In this document: in pieces, positions 32,083 to 40,705 of the stretch
How the letters are laid out: the number at the start of each line of letters is the position of its first letter
Numbering within the stretch: the stretch's first letter is position 1
Assembly (NCBI RefSeq): GCF_002954685.1
Contig: NZ_MSCN01000001.1
Location: forward strand, 2,374,429 to 2,438,428
Direction: 5' to 3'
DNA: 64,000 nucleotides
Source of the DNA: Polaribacter porphyrae
GTDB lineage: Bacteria; Bacteroidota; Bacteroidia; Flavobacteriales; Flavobacteriaceae
Position numbers and translations under genes: made by a program
The notes under the pieces: generated by a model
Told to the model about the DNA's origin: nothing
Database searches by the model: none
Seen by the model: only the letters and a program-made list of their open reading frames with translations

Positions 32083-33843
32083 TTAAAGTTGATGAACTTC
32101 AATCTTTAATAAATTTAATCCATTTTGAATTAGTTTACTATAAGCTACATTTTTTTGTAAATCTTGTAAATGCATTAAAATACCAGATTGAATTTTATAA
32201 TTATGTTGCAAAGCTAATTCATAAAGTTCTAAATTCAATAACCAATCTTGAGGAAAATCATTTTTTAACTGATTGAATATTTCTGTTATTTTCTTTGATG
32301 ATGCTGTATTTGCCTCACGCATTTTTTTTACTTGATCGTATAAAGTATACAATTCTTTTTCATCATCAGTATATATAATTTTGTGGGTTTTTGTTTCAGA
32401 TACTTTACCAAAATCTGCAAAAGAATCTACATCTGCTGTACCAGCATACGCAGAAACTACTTCTTTACCAACTGCCATATCATACAAACCCCATTCAGGT
32501 TGAAACAAAACTTCATTATTATAAGTTACAGTACATTCATCAAAAGTAATAATTAAAATTTTTCCTCGTAAATCTCGAGTACCAGTTATTGCTTTTCCTT
32601 TAAGAATAATACCACTTTCAAACTCTAATGTCATGAACTCTCCTTCGTAAATTCCATAAGCCTTTAAATCTCTAGGACTCATATCTTCAATAGGTAAATT
32701 AATTCCTTTCAACTTTCCTACTGGGCTTCCAAAACCATTTTTATGTACATTAATTCCATGACCTATCAACTCCTTATCTCTATTCGCTAAAGCTGTAAAT
32801 CCTGTAGTCTGAAAATAGGCTACTTTATTGTTTTTGAACTTGATAACTCTATCAAAGGTTCCAGAAATTTGAATACCAGTTGTCAATTCAATTGTACCTA
32901 AACTTTTAGATTTAATCAACTTTTCAACTCCTCTTAAGCCTCCTGTTCTTAATGCCATCGTATTTGCAAACTCATCTAATACTAAGCTTAAATAAGCAAA
33001 ATCTGAAGTAACAAATAATTGAGGCTGTGGTTTGGTTATATCAAAATTCACAGTTGCTGCATTTAGAGAATAAGGCACTTTAGTTACTTTATCTTGCATG
33101 CACCAAGCACTCTCTCCAATTGATGAAAGCAATCCTGCACCATAAATTTTAGGATTTTCTAAACTGCCAATTAAACCATATTCCACTGTCCACCAATGTA
33201 AATTTCGAATCATGGCCATTTCAGACAATTCTCCCATATTTTCTTGTATCCACTCTACTTTTTCTTGAGCCTCTTTTATTTCTTTTTCAGAAGAATTAGG
33301 ATTTTCTTTTAAAATTGATAACAATCGAATAGCTTCATACATCTCATAATCTTTGGCAGATGAAATTGCTTTGCTACCAATTTCTCCAAAACGCCTCAAG
33401 TATTCAGAATATTCAGGATTTGCAATAATAGGTGCATGACCTGCAGCTTCATGAATGATATCTGGAGCTGGTGTATATTCGATATGATTTATGGTTCTCA
33501 TATCTGAAGCAATTACCAAAACATTATAAGCTTGAAACTCCATAAATGCATTTGGAGGAATAAAACCATCTACAGAAACAGCTGCCCAACCAATTTCTTT
33601 GAGTATTCTATTCATTCCTTCCATTTTTGGAATATTTTCAAGAGAAATTCCTGTTTTTTCTAATCCTGAAATGTAAGATTGATGTGCAACTTTACTCAAA
33701 TAATCAACATTCATTCGCATCACATATCGCCAAACAGCTTGATTTTGAGGCGTATATTCATCATAGGGTTGTTTTACAACAAACTTGTGTAAATGCTTGG
33801 GTAACTTGCTAGTTACTTCGTTCATTTCAAAGTGTGATTCCAT
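32083..33843 (-). CDS. Aromatic amino acid hydroxylase (phenylalanine 4-monooxygenase-like), long form
   Basis: The 586-residue protein belongs to the pterin-dependent, non-haem iron hydroxylases. Iron ligands are H131 and H136 in PDIIHEAAGHAP and E154 in RRFGEIG. The catalytic domain covers ~30-310. It would convert phenylalanine to tyrosine with tetrahydropterin and O2. Typical bacterial PhhA proteins are about 260-300 residues; this one carries a ~270-residue C-terminal extension with beta-rich and helical parts, a form I associate with Bacteroidota. A start at residue 7 (MNEVTSKLP) is also possible. Promoter probably lies in 33844-33910. Confidence 0.87.
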   Translation of the reverse strand: MESHFEMNEVTSKLPKHLHKFVVKQPYDEYTPQNQAVWRYVMRMNVDYLSKVAHQSYISGLEKTGISLENIPKMEGMNRILKEIGWAAVSVDGFIPPNAFMEFQAYNVLVIASDMRTINHIEYTPAPDIIHEAAGHAPIIANPEYSEYLRRFGEIGSKAISSAKDYEMYEAIRLLSILKENPNSSEKEIKEAQEKVEWIQENMGELSEMAMIRNLHWWTVEYGLIGSLENPKIYGAGLLSSIGESAWCMQDKVTKVPYSLNAATVNFDITKPQPQLFVTSDFAYLSLVLDEFANTMALRTGGLRGVEKLIKSKSLGTIELTTGIQISGTFDRVIKFKNNKVAYFQTTGFTALANRDKELIGHGINVHKNGFGSPVGKLKGINLPIEDMSPRDLKAYGIYEGEFMTLEFESGIILKGKAITGTRDLRGKILIITFDECTVTYNNEVLFQPEWGLYDMAVGKEVVSAYAGTADVDSFADFGKVSETKTHKIIYTDDEKELYTLYDQVKKMREANTASSKKITEIFNQLKNDFPQDWLLNLELYELALQHNYKIQSGILMHLQDLQKNVAYSKLIQNGLNLLKIEVHQL

Positions 33844-34007
33844 TAAAAATTTAGTAAAATTTGCCCTGTAAAATTACGAATTTTGTAATAATATCCTCCT
33901 TTTTTTCTTGTTAAAAATTAATTTAAAAATGATTTATAGTTTTTACTATTAAATCTGTAATTGTAACATTTTCTCATTTTCTGCTACATATATAAAAAGA
34001 TACTGCT

Positions 34008-34265
34008 ATGAGTTTTACATCACACATGATTACAAGTTTAAAACACAACAGAAGAAAACGTATTTCCGCTTTTGAAAAGATAAAAAACTTCAAAGAAGGA
34101 AATAATATTCAGGTTTCTTTTGATGGGAAAGCTACACCCTGTCAACTTAAAAACATCAGAGAAAAACTTTCTGATGAAAATAGAAAAAGGAAAATAAAAA
34201 ATATTTTGATTTTTATAGTTGGGATGTCAACAATTATATATTTTGCTGGTTTTGCAAAATATTAA
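34008..34265 (+). CDS. Small basic protein with C-terminal membrane span
   Basis: The 85-residue protein is highly basic (SLKHNRRKRISAFEKIK) and ends in one hydrophobic segment (ILIFIVGMSTIIYFAGF). This suggests a cytoplasmic domain anchored at the inner membrane by its C-terminus. Not recognised. It stands alone between the hydroxylase and a PLDc_N protein. Confidence 0.6.
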   Translation: MSFTSHMITSLKHNRRKRISAFEKIKNFKEGNNIQVSFDGKATPCQLKNIREKLSDENRKRKIKNILIFIVGMSTIIYFAGFAKY

Positions 34266-34400
34266 AAACGCTATTCGATAAAATTTACTGGATAAAATTT
34301 TGAGTTTTTATCTTAAATCTAAAATATGAATTTATAAACAATAAAAAAGAGAAATTAATAGTATCTTGGCTTAAAATACTATTTTTAATATATAAAAACT

Positions 34401-34616
34401 ATGGAAACTTTACTGAATGATTTCTCTTTTGGGTTATTTGTTACTCAAACATTGTTACTTTTAGCATTAGTTCTTTTTATTTATGCTTTGTATGATGTTT
34501 TGAAAAATAAATTTATAAATAATAATAAAATCATTTGGACTTTAGTTGTGCTATTTGTTCCTTTTTTAGGCTCGCTTTTTTATGTTATTATTGGTAGAAA
34601 ACATAAATTAGTTTAA
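34401..34616 (+). CDS. PLDc_N domain small membrane protein
   Basis: The 71-residue protein has two membrane spans. The second carries the PLDc_N signature in WTLVVLFVPFLGSLFYVIIG, followed by RKHK. This domain normally forms the N-terminus of cardiolipin synthases, but here it stands alone, a common arrangement in Flavobacteriaceae. Function unknown. A bidirectional terminator follows. Confidence 0.8.
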   Translation: METLLNDFSFGLFVTQTLLLLALVLFIYALYDVLKNKFINNNKIIWTLVVLFVPFLGSLFYVIIGRKHKLV

Positions 34617-34640
34617 ACTATCTCTCAAATAATTTTACAA

Positions 34641-34667
34641 AAAAACTGCCTACAAGAGGCAGTTTTT
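34641..34667. terminator. Bidirectional terminator between convergent genes
   Basis: An 11-bp perfect stem (34641-34651 with 34657-34667), loop ACAAG, with A runs on one side and T runs on the other, separates the PLDc_N gene from the ankyrin gene. Confidence 0.9.
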
Positions 34668-34692
34668 CTAATTAATTCAAAAATAATTACTA

Positions 34693-35079
34693 TTACAAAG
34701 CTTCTTTTAAAACTTTGACAACGTCTACAGCTTTAGATCTTTCTGCAATTTGTAATGCTGTTAGCCTCGCACCATTTTCTGATTTAGTATTTAATTTAGC
34801 ACCACTTTTAATCAATAATTTTACAATTTTAACTTTATTTTGTCTTGCTGCAAACATAAGGGGCGTTAAACCTTTAGATTTTCTATTCACATCTTCTCCT
34901 GTATCTATAAGAGATTTTACAGCCTCATAGTTACCCATTTGTATAAGTCTACAAAAAGCATTGGTTATGTAACCAGCTTTTACAGATACTGATGTATGAG
35001 ATTTTAAATCTATTGAATTAGCATTGGTAGTAGAAAAAGCTAATAAGAATACTAGCATTGGTAAAAAAAGTTTTTTCAT
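34693..35079 (-). CDS. Ankyrin-repeat exported protein
   Basis: The 128-residue protein has a signal peptide (LFLPMLVFLLAFSTTNANS). About two and a half ankyrin repeats follow (GLTPLMFAARQNKVKIVKLL, then a repeat starting LTALQIAERSKAVDVVKVL). Ankyrin repeats bind proteins; the exported location suggests a periplasmic interaction role. Single-gene unit. Confidence 0.85.
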   Translation of the reverse strand: MKKLFLPMLVFLLAFSTTNANSIDLKSHTSVSVKAGYITNAFCRLIQMGNYEAVKSLIDTGEDVNRKSKGLTPLMFAARQNKVKIVKLLIKSGAKLNTKSENGARLTALQIAERSKAVDVVKVLKEAL

Positions 35080-35334
35080 GATTGATAGGTTTTAGTATTA
35101 ATAAAATTATTTTGGTGTTTATATTAAATAGACCATAAAAACTGTATTATGTTTCAAAGGCGAAGCTTATTTAACAAGCGTTTAACGCATATGTATTATT
35201 TAACTTAAAAAAAAATTAATTTATGTTAATATTCATTTTCTCTTTTTTAATTGACGAAATCAACTTTATCGGTTTCGTAAAATTTTAGAAATAGCTTTAA
35301 AATCTTTCTTATTTTTACATGATAATATAGAAAA

Positions 35335-36852
35335 ATGAACAAGAAAGTTATTCTTATGATTTTGGATGGTTGGGGAATTACTCAAGACCCAAAAGTCTCT
35401 GCTATTTACAATGCAAAAACATCATACATAGATAGTTTATATAACAAATATCCTAATGCAACATTAAGAACAGATGGAGAACATGTTGGTTTGCCTGAAG
35501 GACAAATGGGGAATTCTGAAGTTGGCCACATGAATTTAGGTGCTGGTAGAATTGTATATCAAAATTTAGCTAGAATAAATAAAGCTGTAAAAGAAAAAAC
35601 GTTAGGTAAAGAAAAAGTGTTATTGGATACATTTCAATATGCCAAAGAAAACAATAAAAATGTCCATTTATTAGGTTTGGTTTCTAATGGAGGTATTCAT
35701 GCGCACATCAACCATCTAAAAGGAATTTTAGATGTTGCTAAAGAAAATGAAGTAAATAATGTTTTCTTGCATGCATTTACAGATGGTAGAGATTGTGATC
35801 CTAAATCTGGAACGTATTTTATCAATGATATTCAAGAATACATGCAAGAAAGCACAGGAGAATTAGCTTCTGTTACTGGGCGTTATTATGCTATGGATAG
35901 AGATAACAGATGGGAACGTGTTAAAGAAGCTTATGATGGTGTTGTAAACGGAATTGGCACAAAAACTACAGATGTTATTACAACCATCAATCAAAATTAT
36001 GAAGCTGGTTTAACTGATGAATTTCATAAACCTATTATAATTACAAACGAAGATGGTTCACCAAAAACCACTATAAAAGAAGGTGATGCAATTATTTTCT
36101 TCAATTACAGAACAGATAGAGGAAGAGAATTAACAAACGTTCTATCTCAAAATGATTTCCCTGAATTTAGGATGAAAAAATTAGACTTATATTTTACAAC
36201 CATCACTTTATATGATGCTTCTTTTACAGGAATTAATGTGATTTATAATAATGATAACATTAAAAATACATTAGGAGAAGTTTTATCAGCAGCTGGTAAA
36301 AAACAAATAAGAATTGCAGAAACCGAAAAATATCCTCACGTAACATTCTTCTTTTCTGGTGGACAAGAAACACCTTTTAAAGGCGAATCTAGAATTTTAA
36401 GAAATTCACCAAAAGTAGCCACTTACGATTTAAAACCAGAAATGTCTGCATATGAGTTAAAAGATGCTTTATGTAAAGATTTAGAAAAAGGTGAAGCAGA
36501 TTTTGTCTGTTTAAATTTTGCAAATGGAGATATGGTTGGGCATACAGGAATTATGGAAGCTGCAATAAAAGCTTGTGAAGCTGTTGATATTTGCGCAAAA
36601 GAAGTGATTGAAACTGGTTTAGCAAACGGATATTCTACTTTGTTAATTGCAGATCATGGTAATTGTGAAACTATGATGAACCCTGATGGTTCTCCACATA
36701 CAGCACACACCACAAACCCTGTTCCTTTTATTTTAATTGATGATGAAATAAAATCAATAAAAAGTGGTATTTTAGGCGATATTGCTCCAACTATTTTAGA
36801 ATTAATTGGTGTAAATCAACCTAAAGAAATGACTCAAAAATCTCTATTATAA
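35335..36852 (+). CDS. gpmI: 2,3-bisphosphoglycerate-independent phosphoglycerate mutase
   Basis: The 505-residue enzyme interconverts 3- and 2-phosphoglycerate in glycolysis. Metal ligand D11 lies in MILDGWG and the phospho-serine S61 in GQMGNSEVGHMN. The metal cluster shows in FLHAFTDGRD, NYRTDRGRE, FANGDMVGH and ADHGNCETM. Length matches the family. The next gene, a thioredoxin-fold lipoprotein, starts 2 bp downstream, so they are likely co-transcribed. Confidence 0.97.
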   Translation: MNKKVILMILDGWGITQDPKVSAIYNAKTSYIDSLYNKYPNATLRTDGEHVGLPEGQMGNSEVGHMNLGAGRIVYQNLARINKAVKEKTLGKEKVLLDTFQYAKENNKNVHLLGLVSNGGIHAHINHLKGILDVAKENEVNNVFLHAFTDGRDCDPKSGTYFINDIQEYMQESTGELASVTGRYYAMDRDNRWERVKEAYDGVVNGIGTKTTDVITTINQNYEAGLTDEFHKPIIITNEDGSPKTTIKEGDAIIFFNYRTDRGRELTNVLSQNDFPEFRMKKLDLYFTTITLYDASFTGINVIYNNDNIKNTLGEVLSAAGKKQIRIAETEKYPHVTFFFSGGQETPFKGESRILRNSPKVATYDLKPEMSAYELKDALCKDLEKGEADFVCLNFANGDMVGHTGIMEAAIKACEAVDICAKEVIETGLANGYSTLLIADHGNCETMMNPDGSPHTAHTTNPVPFILIDDEIKSIKSGILGDIAPTILELIGVNQPKEMTQKSLL

Positions 36853-36854
36853 TT

Positions 36855-37433
36855 ATGAAATATTTAGTACTCATACTATCAACAGTAATTTTAGCAGCTT
36901 GTAACTCAAAAAAGTCTGCACTAGAATTAAAAACAGAAGTGATTAAAAGATTGCCAGCAAAAGAAGCAAATGCAGAAAAAAATGACCGAGGTTATTTAAT
37001 TGGAATTGCAAACAAAGAAATGTTTCAAGATCCAAGTTATAAAGGTTGGTATAACAGTAGGTATTCTGAATATAATGTTGATGAAGAAACTATCACTAAA
37101 TTAAAGCCAGTTATAAATAACTATACCATAAAAGGCTTTATGGGAACTTGGTGTGGTGATAGTAAAAGAAATGTGCCTCGCTTTTACAAAATTTTAGAAG
37201 AAGCAGGTTTTGATGAAAATTATTTTGAATTGGTTACAGTAGGTAGAAATAAAAAAACACCAGATAATCTTCAAGAAGGATTTGATCTTTTACGAGTACC
37301 AACTTTTATTTTTTATAAAAATGGAAAAGAAGTAGGTCGTTTTGTAGAAAGGCCTAGAGAAACTATAGAAAAAGATATTCTAAAAATTGTTACAGGAGAA
37401 CCTTATAAACATTCTTATGATAAGAGTGAGTAA
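36855..37433 (+). CDS. Thioredoxin-fold lipoprotein with CxxS active site
   Basis: The 192-residue protein has a lipobox (ILAAC16). Its thioredoxin-fold core shows GFMGTWCGDSKRNVPRF, where the usual CxxC is C100-G-D-S103. The lack of the second cysteine suggests monothiol chemistry or a glutaredoxin-like function, not disulfide shuttling. The later PTFIFYKNGKEVGR segment is the cis-proline region. Probably periplasmic, facing an outer-membrane partner. It follows gpmI by 2 bp. Confidence 0.85.
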   Translation: MKYLVLILSTVILAACNSKKSALELKTEVIKRLPAKEANAEKNDRGYLIGIANKEMFQDPSYKGWYNSRYSEYNVDEETITKLKPVINNYTIKGFMGTWCGDSKRNVPRFYKILEEAGFDENYFELVTVGRNKKTPDNLQEGFDLLRVPTFIFYKNGKEVGRFVERPRETIEKDILKIVTGEPYKHSYDKSE

Positions 37434-37439
37434 TCAAAA

Positions 37440-37503
37440 AACACAGATTTCACGGATAACTGCCTCATAAGAATCCGTGAAAGTTTGTAAAATCCGAGTC
37501 AAA
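37440..37503. repeat. Decayed copy of the GxxExxY-element inverted repeat
   Basis: Positions 37477-37503 match 23 of 27 bases of the right inverted repeat at 38811-38837. Positions 37443-37456 match the inner part of the left repeat with one deletion. The two halves face each other around 20 bp, forming a hairpin without any gene inside. It looks like the remnant of the same element family, just upstream of map. Confidence 0.65.
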
Positions 37504-37534
37504 AACCCTCACTAATAATTATCAATAAATATAG

Positions 37535-37542
37535 TAACTTTG
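37535..37542 (+). promoter_or_regulatory. -7 box of the map promoter
   Basis: TAACTTTG matches the Bacteroidota -7 consensus TAnnTTTG. It lies 18 bp before ATG 37561 and overlaps a TTG that would otherwise extend the frame, so it supports the downstream ATG. No clear -33 TTG at the usual distance was found. Confidence 0.6.
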
Positions 37543-37560
37543 CGTTTCAATTTTTTCAAT

Positions 37561-38373
37561 ATGATTAAAATTAAAACCAGAGAGGAAATAGAAATTATGC
37601 GTGAAAGTGCATTAATTGTTTCCAAAACTTTAGGTATGCTTGCCAAAGAAGTAAAACCTGGGGTTACTACTTTATATTTAGATAAACTTGCAGAAGAGTT
37701 TATAAGAGCTCATGGAGCAGTTCCTGGTTTTTTAGGTTTGTATGATTTCCCAAATACACTTTGTATGAGTCCAAACTCACAAGTAGTCCATGGATTCCCA
37801 ACTAAAGAACCTCTTAAAGAAGGTGATATTATCTCAATAGATTGTGGTGCTTTAAAAAATGGGTTTTATGGAGATCATGCATACACATTTGCTGTTGGTG
37901 AAATTGATGAAGCCACAAAAAATTTACTAGATGTTACTTTAGAGAGTTTATACGTCGGTATTCGTGAATTTAAGGCTGGAAACAGAGTTGGCGATGTTGG
38001 TTTTGCAATTCAAAATTTTACAGAAAAACATGGTTATGGAGTTGTAAGAGAGTTGGTAGGTCATGGATTAGGACGTAAAATGCACGAAGACCCAGAAATG
38101 CCAAATTACGGAAGAAGAGGAAGAGGAAAAAAATTTGCTGAAGGAATGGTTGTGGCTATTGAGCCAATGACAAATATGGGTACGCATAAAATAAGACAAC
38201 ATGCTGATGGCTGGACAATAACAACTTTAGACAATAAACCTTCAGCTCATTTTGAACATGATGTTGCTATTGTCAATGGAAAACCAGAATTGCTTTCTAC
38301 TTTTAAATATATAAATGAGGCTTTGGGTATTGTTACTGATGTAGAGAATGAATTTCGACAAGAGATTATTTAA
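37561..38373 (+). CDS. map: Methionine aminopeptidase type I
   Basis: The 270-residue metalloprotease removes the initiator methionine from nascent proteins. Metal ligands are seen in SIDCGA, GDHAYTF, GHGLGRKMHE, AIEPM and AHFEHD. The frame can be extended to a TTG at 37540, but that codon lies in the promoter -7 box, so ATG 37561 (MIKIKTREEIEIM) is chosen. The family N-terminus agrees. It is flanked on both sides by copies of the GxxExxY-associated repeat. Confidence 0.95.
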   Translation: MIKIKTREEIEIMRESALIVSKTLGMLAKEVKPGVTTLYLDKLAEEFIRAHGAVPGFLGLYDFPNTLCMSPNSQVVHGFPTKEPLKEGDIISIDCGALKNGFYGDHAYTFAVGEIDEATKNLLDVTLESLYVGIREFKAGNRVGDVGFAIQNFTEKHGYGVVRELVGHGLGRKMHEDPEMPNYGRRGRGKKFAEGMVVAIEPMTNMGTHKIRQHADGWTITTLDNKPSAHFEHDVAIVNGKPELLSTFKYINEALGIVTDVENEFRQEII

Positions 38374-38378
38374 AAAAG

Positions 38379-38837
38379 TTTGACACTGATTTCACAGATT
38401 TTCACGGATTAAAAAATTGCTAAATAATATGGACAATCTACTTTATAAAGAAGATACTTATAAAATTATAGGTCTTTGTATGGAAGTTCATAATCAGTTA
38501 GGCAAAGGTTTTAATGAGGTGGTTTATAGTGATGCTCTTGAAATAGAGTTTATTGACAATAATATTAAATATTCCAAAGAACAAAAATTTAACATCAATT
38601 ATAAAGGAAACATTCTTCCTCACAAATACAGAGCAGATTTTATAATAAACGATAAAATAGTTTTAGAAATTAAAGCAATAAAATGTTTAACTTCATCTCA
38701 CGTAAAACAAACCTTAAACTATTTAGCAGTTTCTAAATTGAAAATAGGCTTATTGATTAATTTTGGAGAAGATAGTTTAAAATATCAAAGAGTAATTCTA
38801 TAATTTATCAGTGAAAATCTGTGAAATCCGTGTCAAA
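38379..38837. mobile_element. 459-bp inverted-repeat element carrying a GxxExxY gene
   Basis: The left repeat 38379-38409 and the right repeat 38807-38837 are inverted copies matching at 29 of 31 bases. They enclose one GxxExxY gene and little else. A decayed copy lies at 37440-37503. The layout resembles a non-autonomous, cassette-like or MITE-like insertion. No transposase is present and no target-site duplication could be assigned with certainty. The right repeat contains GTG 38821 and GTG 38830, the only plausible starts of the next gene. Confidence 0.75.
38429..38803 (+). CDS. GxxExxY protein
   Basis: The 124-residue protein carries the family motif as GFNEVVY, after EVHNQLGKG. The HKYRADFIINDKIVLEIKA segment gives D-(x)n-ExK, consistent with the PD-(D/E)XK nuclease-like fold attributed to this family. 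A TTG at 38417 would add four residues, but ATG 38429 is preferred. It is embedded in the inverted-repeat element. Function is not established; small, widely dispersed in Bacteroidota and Planctomycetota by family knowledge. Confidence 0.88.
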   Translation: MDNLLYKEDTYKIIGLCMEVHNQLGKGFNEVVYSDALEIEFIDNNIKYSKEQKFNINYKGNILPHKYRADFIINDKIVLEIKAIKCLTSSHVKQTLNYLAVSKLKIGLLINFGEDSLKYQRVIL

Positions 38838-39606
38838 CAAAATATTCAAATCCATACTAAACAAAATACCAAGACCATTACTAATTAAAGTCAGTTATTT
38901 GGTACGTCCAATAATAGCTTTTACTTTAAGAGGTAATAGATTTACAGATCCAATTGATGGGAAAAGCTTTCGTAAATTTTTACCTTATGGTTATGGAAAA
39001 CAGCGTGAAAATGCACTTTCTCCATCAACATTATCATTAGAAAGACACAGATTAATGTGGCTGTTTTTACGTGATGAAACTGATTTTTTTATATCCGAAG
39101 AAAAACAAAAAGTACTACATATTGCACCTGAACAATGTTTTTTAGACATCTTCAGAAAACAAAAAAATTTAGATTATATCACTTCAGATTTAGAAAGCCC
39201 AATTGCAGATGTAAAAGCAGATATTTGTAACTTACCTTTTAAAGACAATGAGTTTGACGTTGTGTTCTGTAATCATGTTTTAGAACACATTTCTGATGAC
39301 ACTAAAGCTATGCAGGAGTTATTTAGAGTGATGAGAAAAGGTGGTTTTGGTATTTTTCAAATTCCACAAGATACTTCAAGAAAAACAACTTTTGAAGACA
39401 ACTCTATCACAGATAAAAAAGAAAGAGCTAAAATTTTCGGGCAATATGACCATGTGAGAGTTTATGGTTTAGATTATTTTGATAAGTTGAGGAGCGTAGG
39501 TTTTACAGTAGATGAAGTTGATTTCACTACGAAAATATCATCAGAAAAAATTGAAGAATTTTGCTTAATGAAAGGAGAAATTTTACCCGTTTGTTACAAG
39601 AAATAA
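38821..39606 (+). CDS. Class I SAM-dependent methyltransferase
   Basis: The 261-residue protein has VLHIAPEQC as a motif I-like segment, an acidic SDLES, and VVFCNHVLEHISDDTKAMQE followed by RVMRKGGF, typical of Methyltransf_11/25 domains. The substrate is unknown. The first residues (from GTG 38821 or GTG 38830) are encoded by the right repeat of the upstream element. There is no downstream ATG before residue ~78, so the element seems to have replaced or supplied the native start. The IPRPLLIKVSYLVRP segment is family-like. Confidence 0.85.
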   Translation: MKSVSNKIFKSILNKIPRPLLIKVSYLVRPIIAFTLRGNRFTDPIDGKSFRKFLPYGYGKQRENALSPSTLSLERHRLMWLFLRDETDFFISEEKQKVLHIAPEQCFLDIFRKQKNLDYITSDLESPIADVKADICNLPFKDNEFDVVFCNHVLEHISDDTKAMQELFRVMRKGGFGIFQIPQDTSRKTTFEDNSITDKKERAKIFGQYDHVRVYGLDYFDKLRSVGFTVDEVDFTTKISSEKIEEFCLMKGEILPVCYKK

Positions 39607-39609
39607 CAT

Positions 39610-40590
39610 TTACTTATAAGTAGCATATTCTTCTAAATTCCCATTTTTGTTTGTGTAAATCAAGATTACTTTTAAGTGTTGCTTATCTTTTAAAAATGCT
39701 TTAGTTTTTTCTAAACCCATAGCCATAAACGCTGTTGCATAAGCATCAACATCTGCACAATCTACACTACCAATAACAGAAGCACTTAATAAATTACTTT
39801 CAGTAGCTCTTCCTGTTTTAGGGTTTATTGTGTGTACATATTTTTGCCCTTTTTTTGTAACTCTAAATTTTCTGTAATTACCAGAAGTTGCCATAGATTT
39901 ATCAGAAAGATCAATCACTTTAAAACCACTACTAATATTAACAGGATCTACAATTTTAATGAGCCAAGGTTTGTTATTTTTTTTAGTGCCTTTTGCTCTT
40001 ATTTCGCCACCAATTTCTATCAAATAATTATTGATATTTTTAGAATTAAAAAAACGAGCAATTACATCAAGACCAAAACCTTTTGCTGTAGAATTAAAAT
40101 CAAGAAAGATATTAGGGTTCGTTTTAACAATTTTATTTTCATGTAAGGTTACTTTATCCAAACCAACAAATTTCATGTAATTTTCAATGTCTTCATCAGT
40201 CAAATTTTTCTTTTCTTTTTTGGGTCCAAAACCATAAGCATTTACTAGATTTCCTACAGTTGGATCGAAAAAACCGTCTGTTTCTTTGTAGATTTTTTTA
40301 GATTTTAAAAATACTTCCTTAAAAAAATCATCAATTACCACTGTTGAATCTCCACTATTTATTTTAGAAATATCTGATGTAGATATATAAGTTGATAATG
40401 AGTTATTTATCAATAAGAATAAACTATCTATAGATTCTTGATAATTCTTGTCTGCATTTAAATAACTTATTTTATATGATGTGCCAAAAACACCTCCTTT
40501 TAGTATAAAATCCTTTTTTTCTATTTTTTGATGACAAGAAAATAAAATAACAATAAGAAAATAAAATAACGACTTTTTAATAATTTCCAT
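39610..40590 (-). CDS. apbE: ApbE-family FAD:protein FMN transferase
   Basis: The 326-residue lipoprotein (C in VILFSCHQ) transfers FMN from FAD to threonine of periplasmic flavoproteins such as Nqr/Rnf subunits. Motifs seen are GGVFGTSYKISY, DFNSTAKGFGLDV, EIGGEIRAKG, MATSGNYRKF, HTINPKTGRA and DADAYATAFM (written VDAYATAFM here). The frame can be extended to 40620, but ATG at 40588-40590 directly precedes the lysine-led signal peptide and is preferred. It lies 3 bp convergent with the methyltransferase. Confidence 0.92.
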   Translation of the reverse strand: MEIIKKSLFYFLIVILFSCHQKIEKKDFILKGGVFGTSYKISYLNADKNYQESIDSLFLLINNSLSTYISTSDISKINSGDSTVVIDDFFKEVFLKSKKIYKETDGFFDPTVGNLVNAYGFGPKKEKKNLTDEDIENYMKFVGLDKVTLHENKIVKTNPNIFLDFNSTAKGFGLDVIARFFNSKNINNYLIEIGGEIRAKGTKKNNKPWLIKIVDPVNISSGFKVIDLSDKSMATSGNYRKFRVTKKGQKYVHTINPKTGRATESNLLSASVIGSVDCADVDAYATAFMAMGLEKTKAFLKDKQHLKVILIYTNKNGNLEEYATYK

Positions 40591-40672
40591 ACAAATTCTT
40601 AAGAATACCAAAAATAGCATATAATTTTTTCATAAAAAGACCTATAAAACTATTTTTATATATGCTTTTTGT

Positions 40673-40680
40673 TAAATTTG
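40673..40680 (+). promoter_or_regulatory. -7 box of the OmpA-family gene
   Basis: TAAATTTG fits TAnnTTTG and lies 25 bp before ATG 40706. No good -33 element was found. Confidence 0.5.
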
Positions 40681-40705
40681 TGCCATAAATTTATATATTT
40701 TAAAG

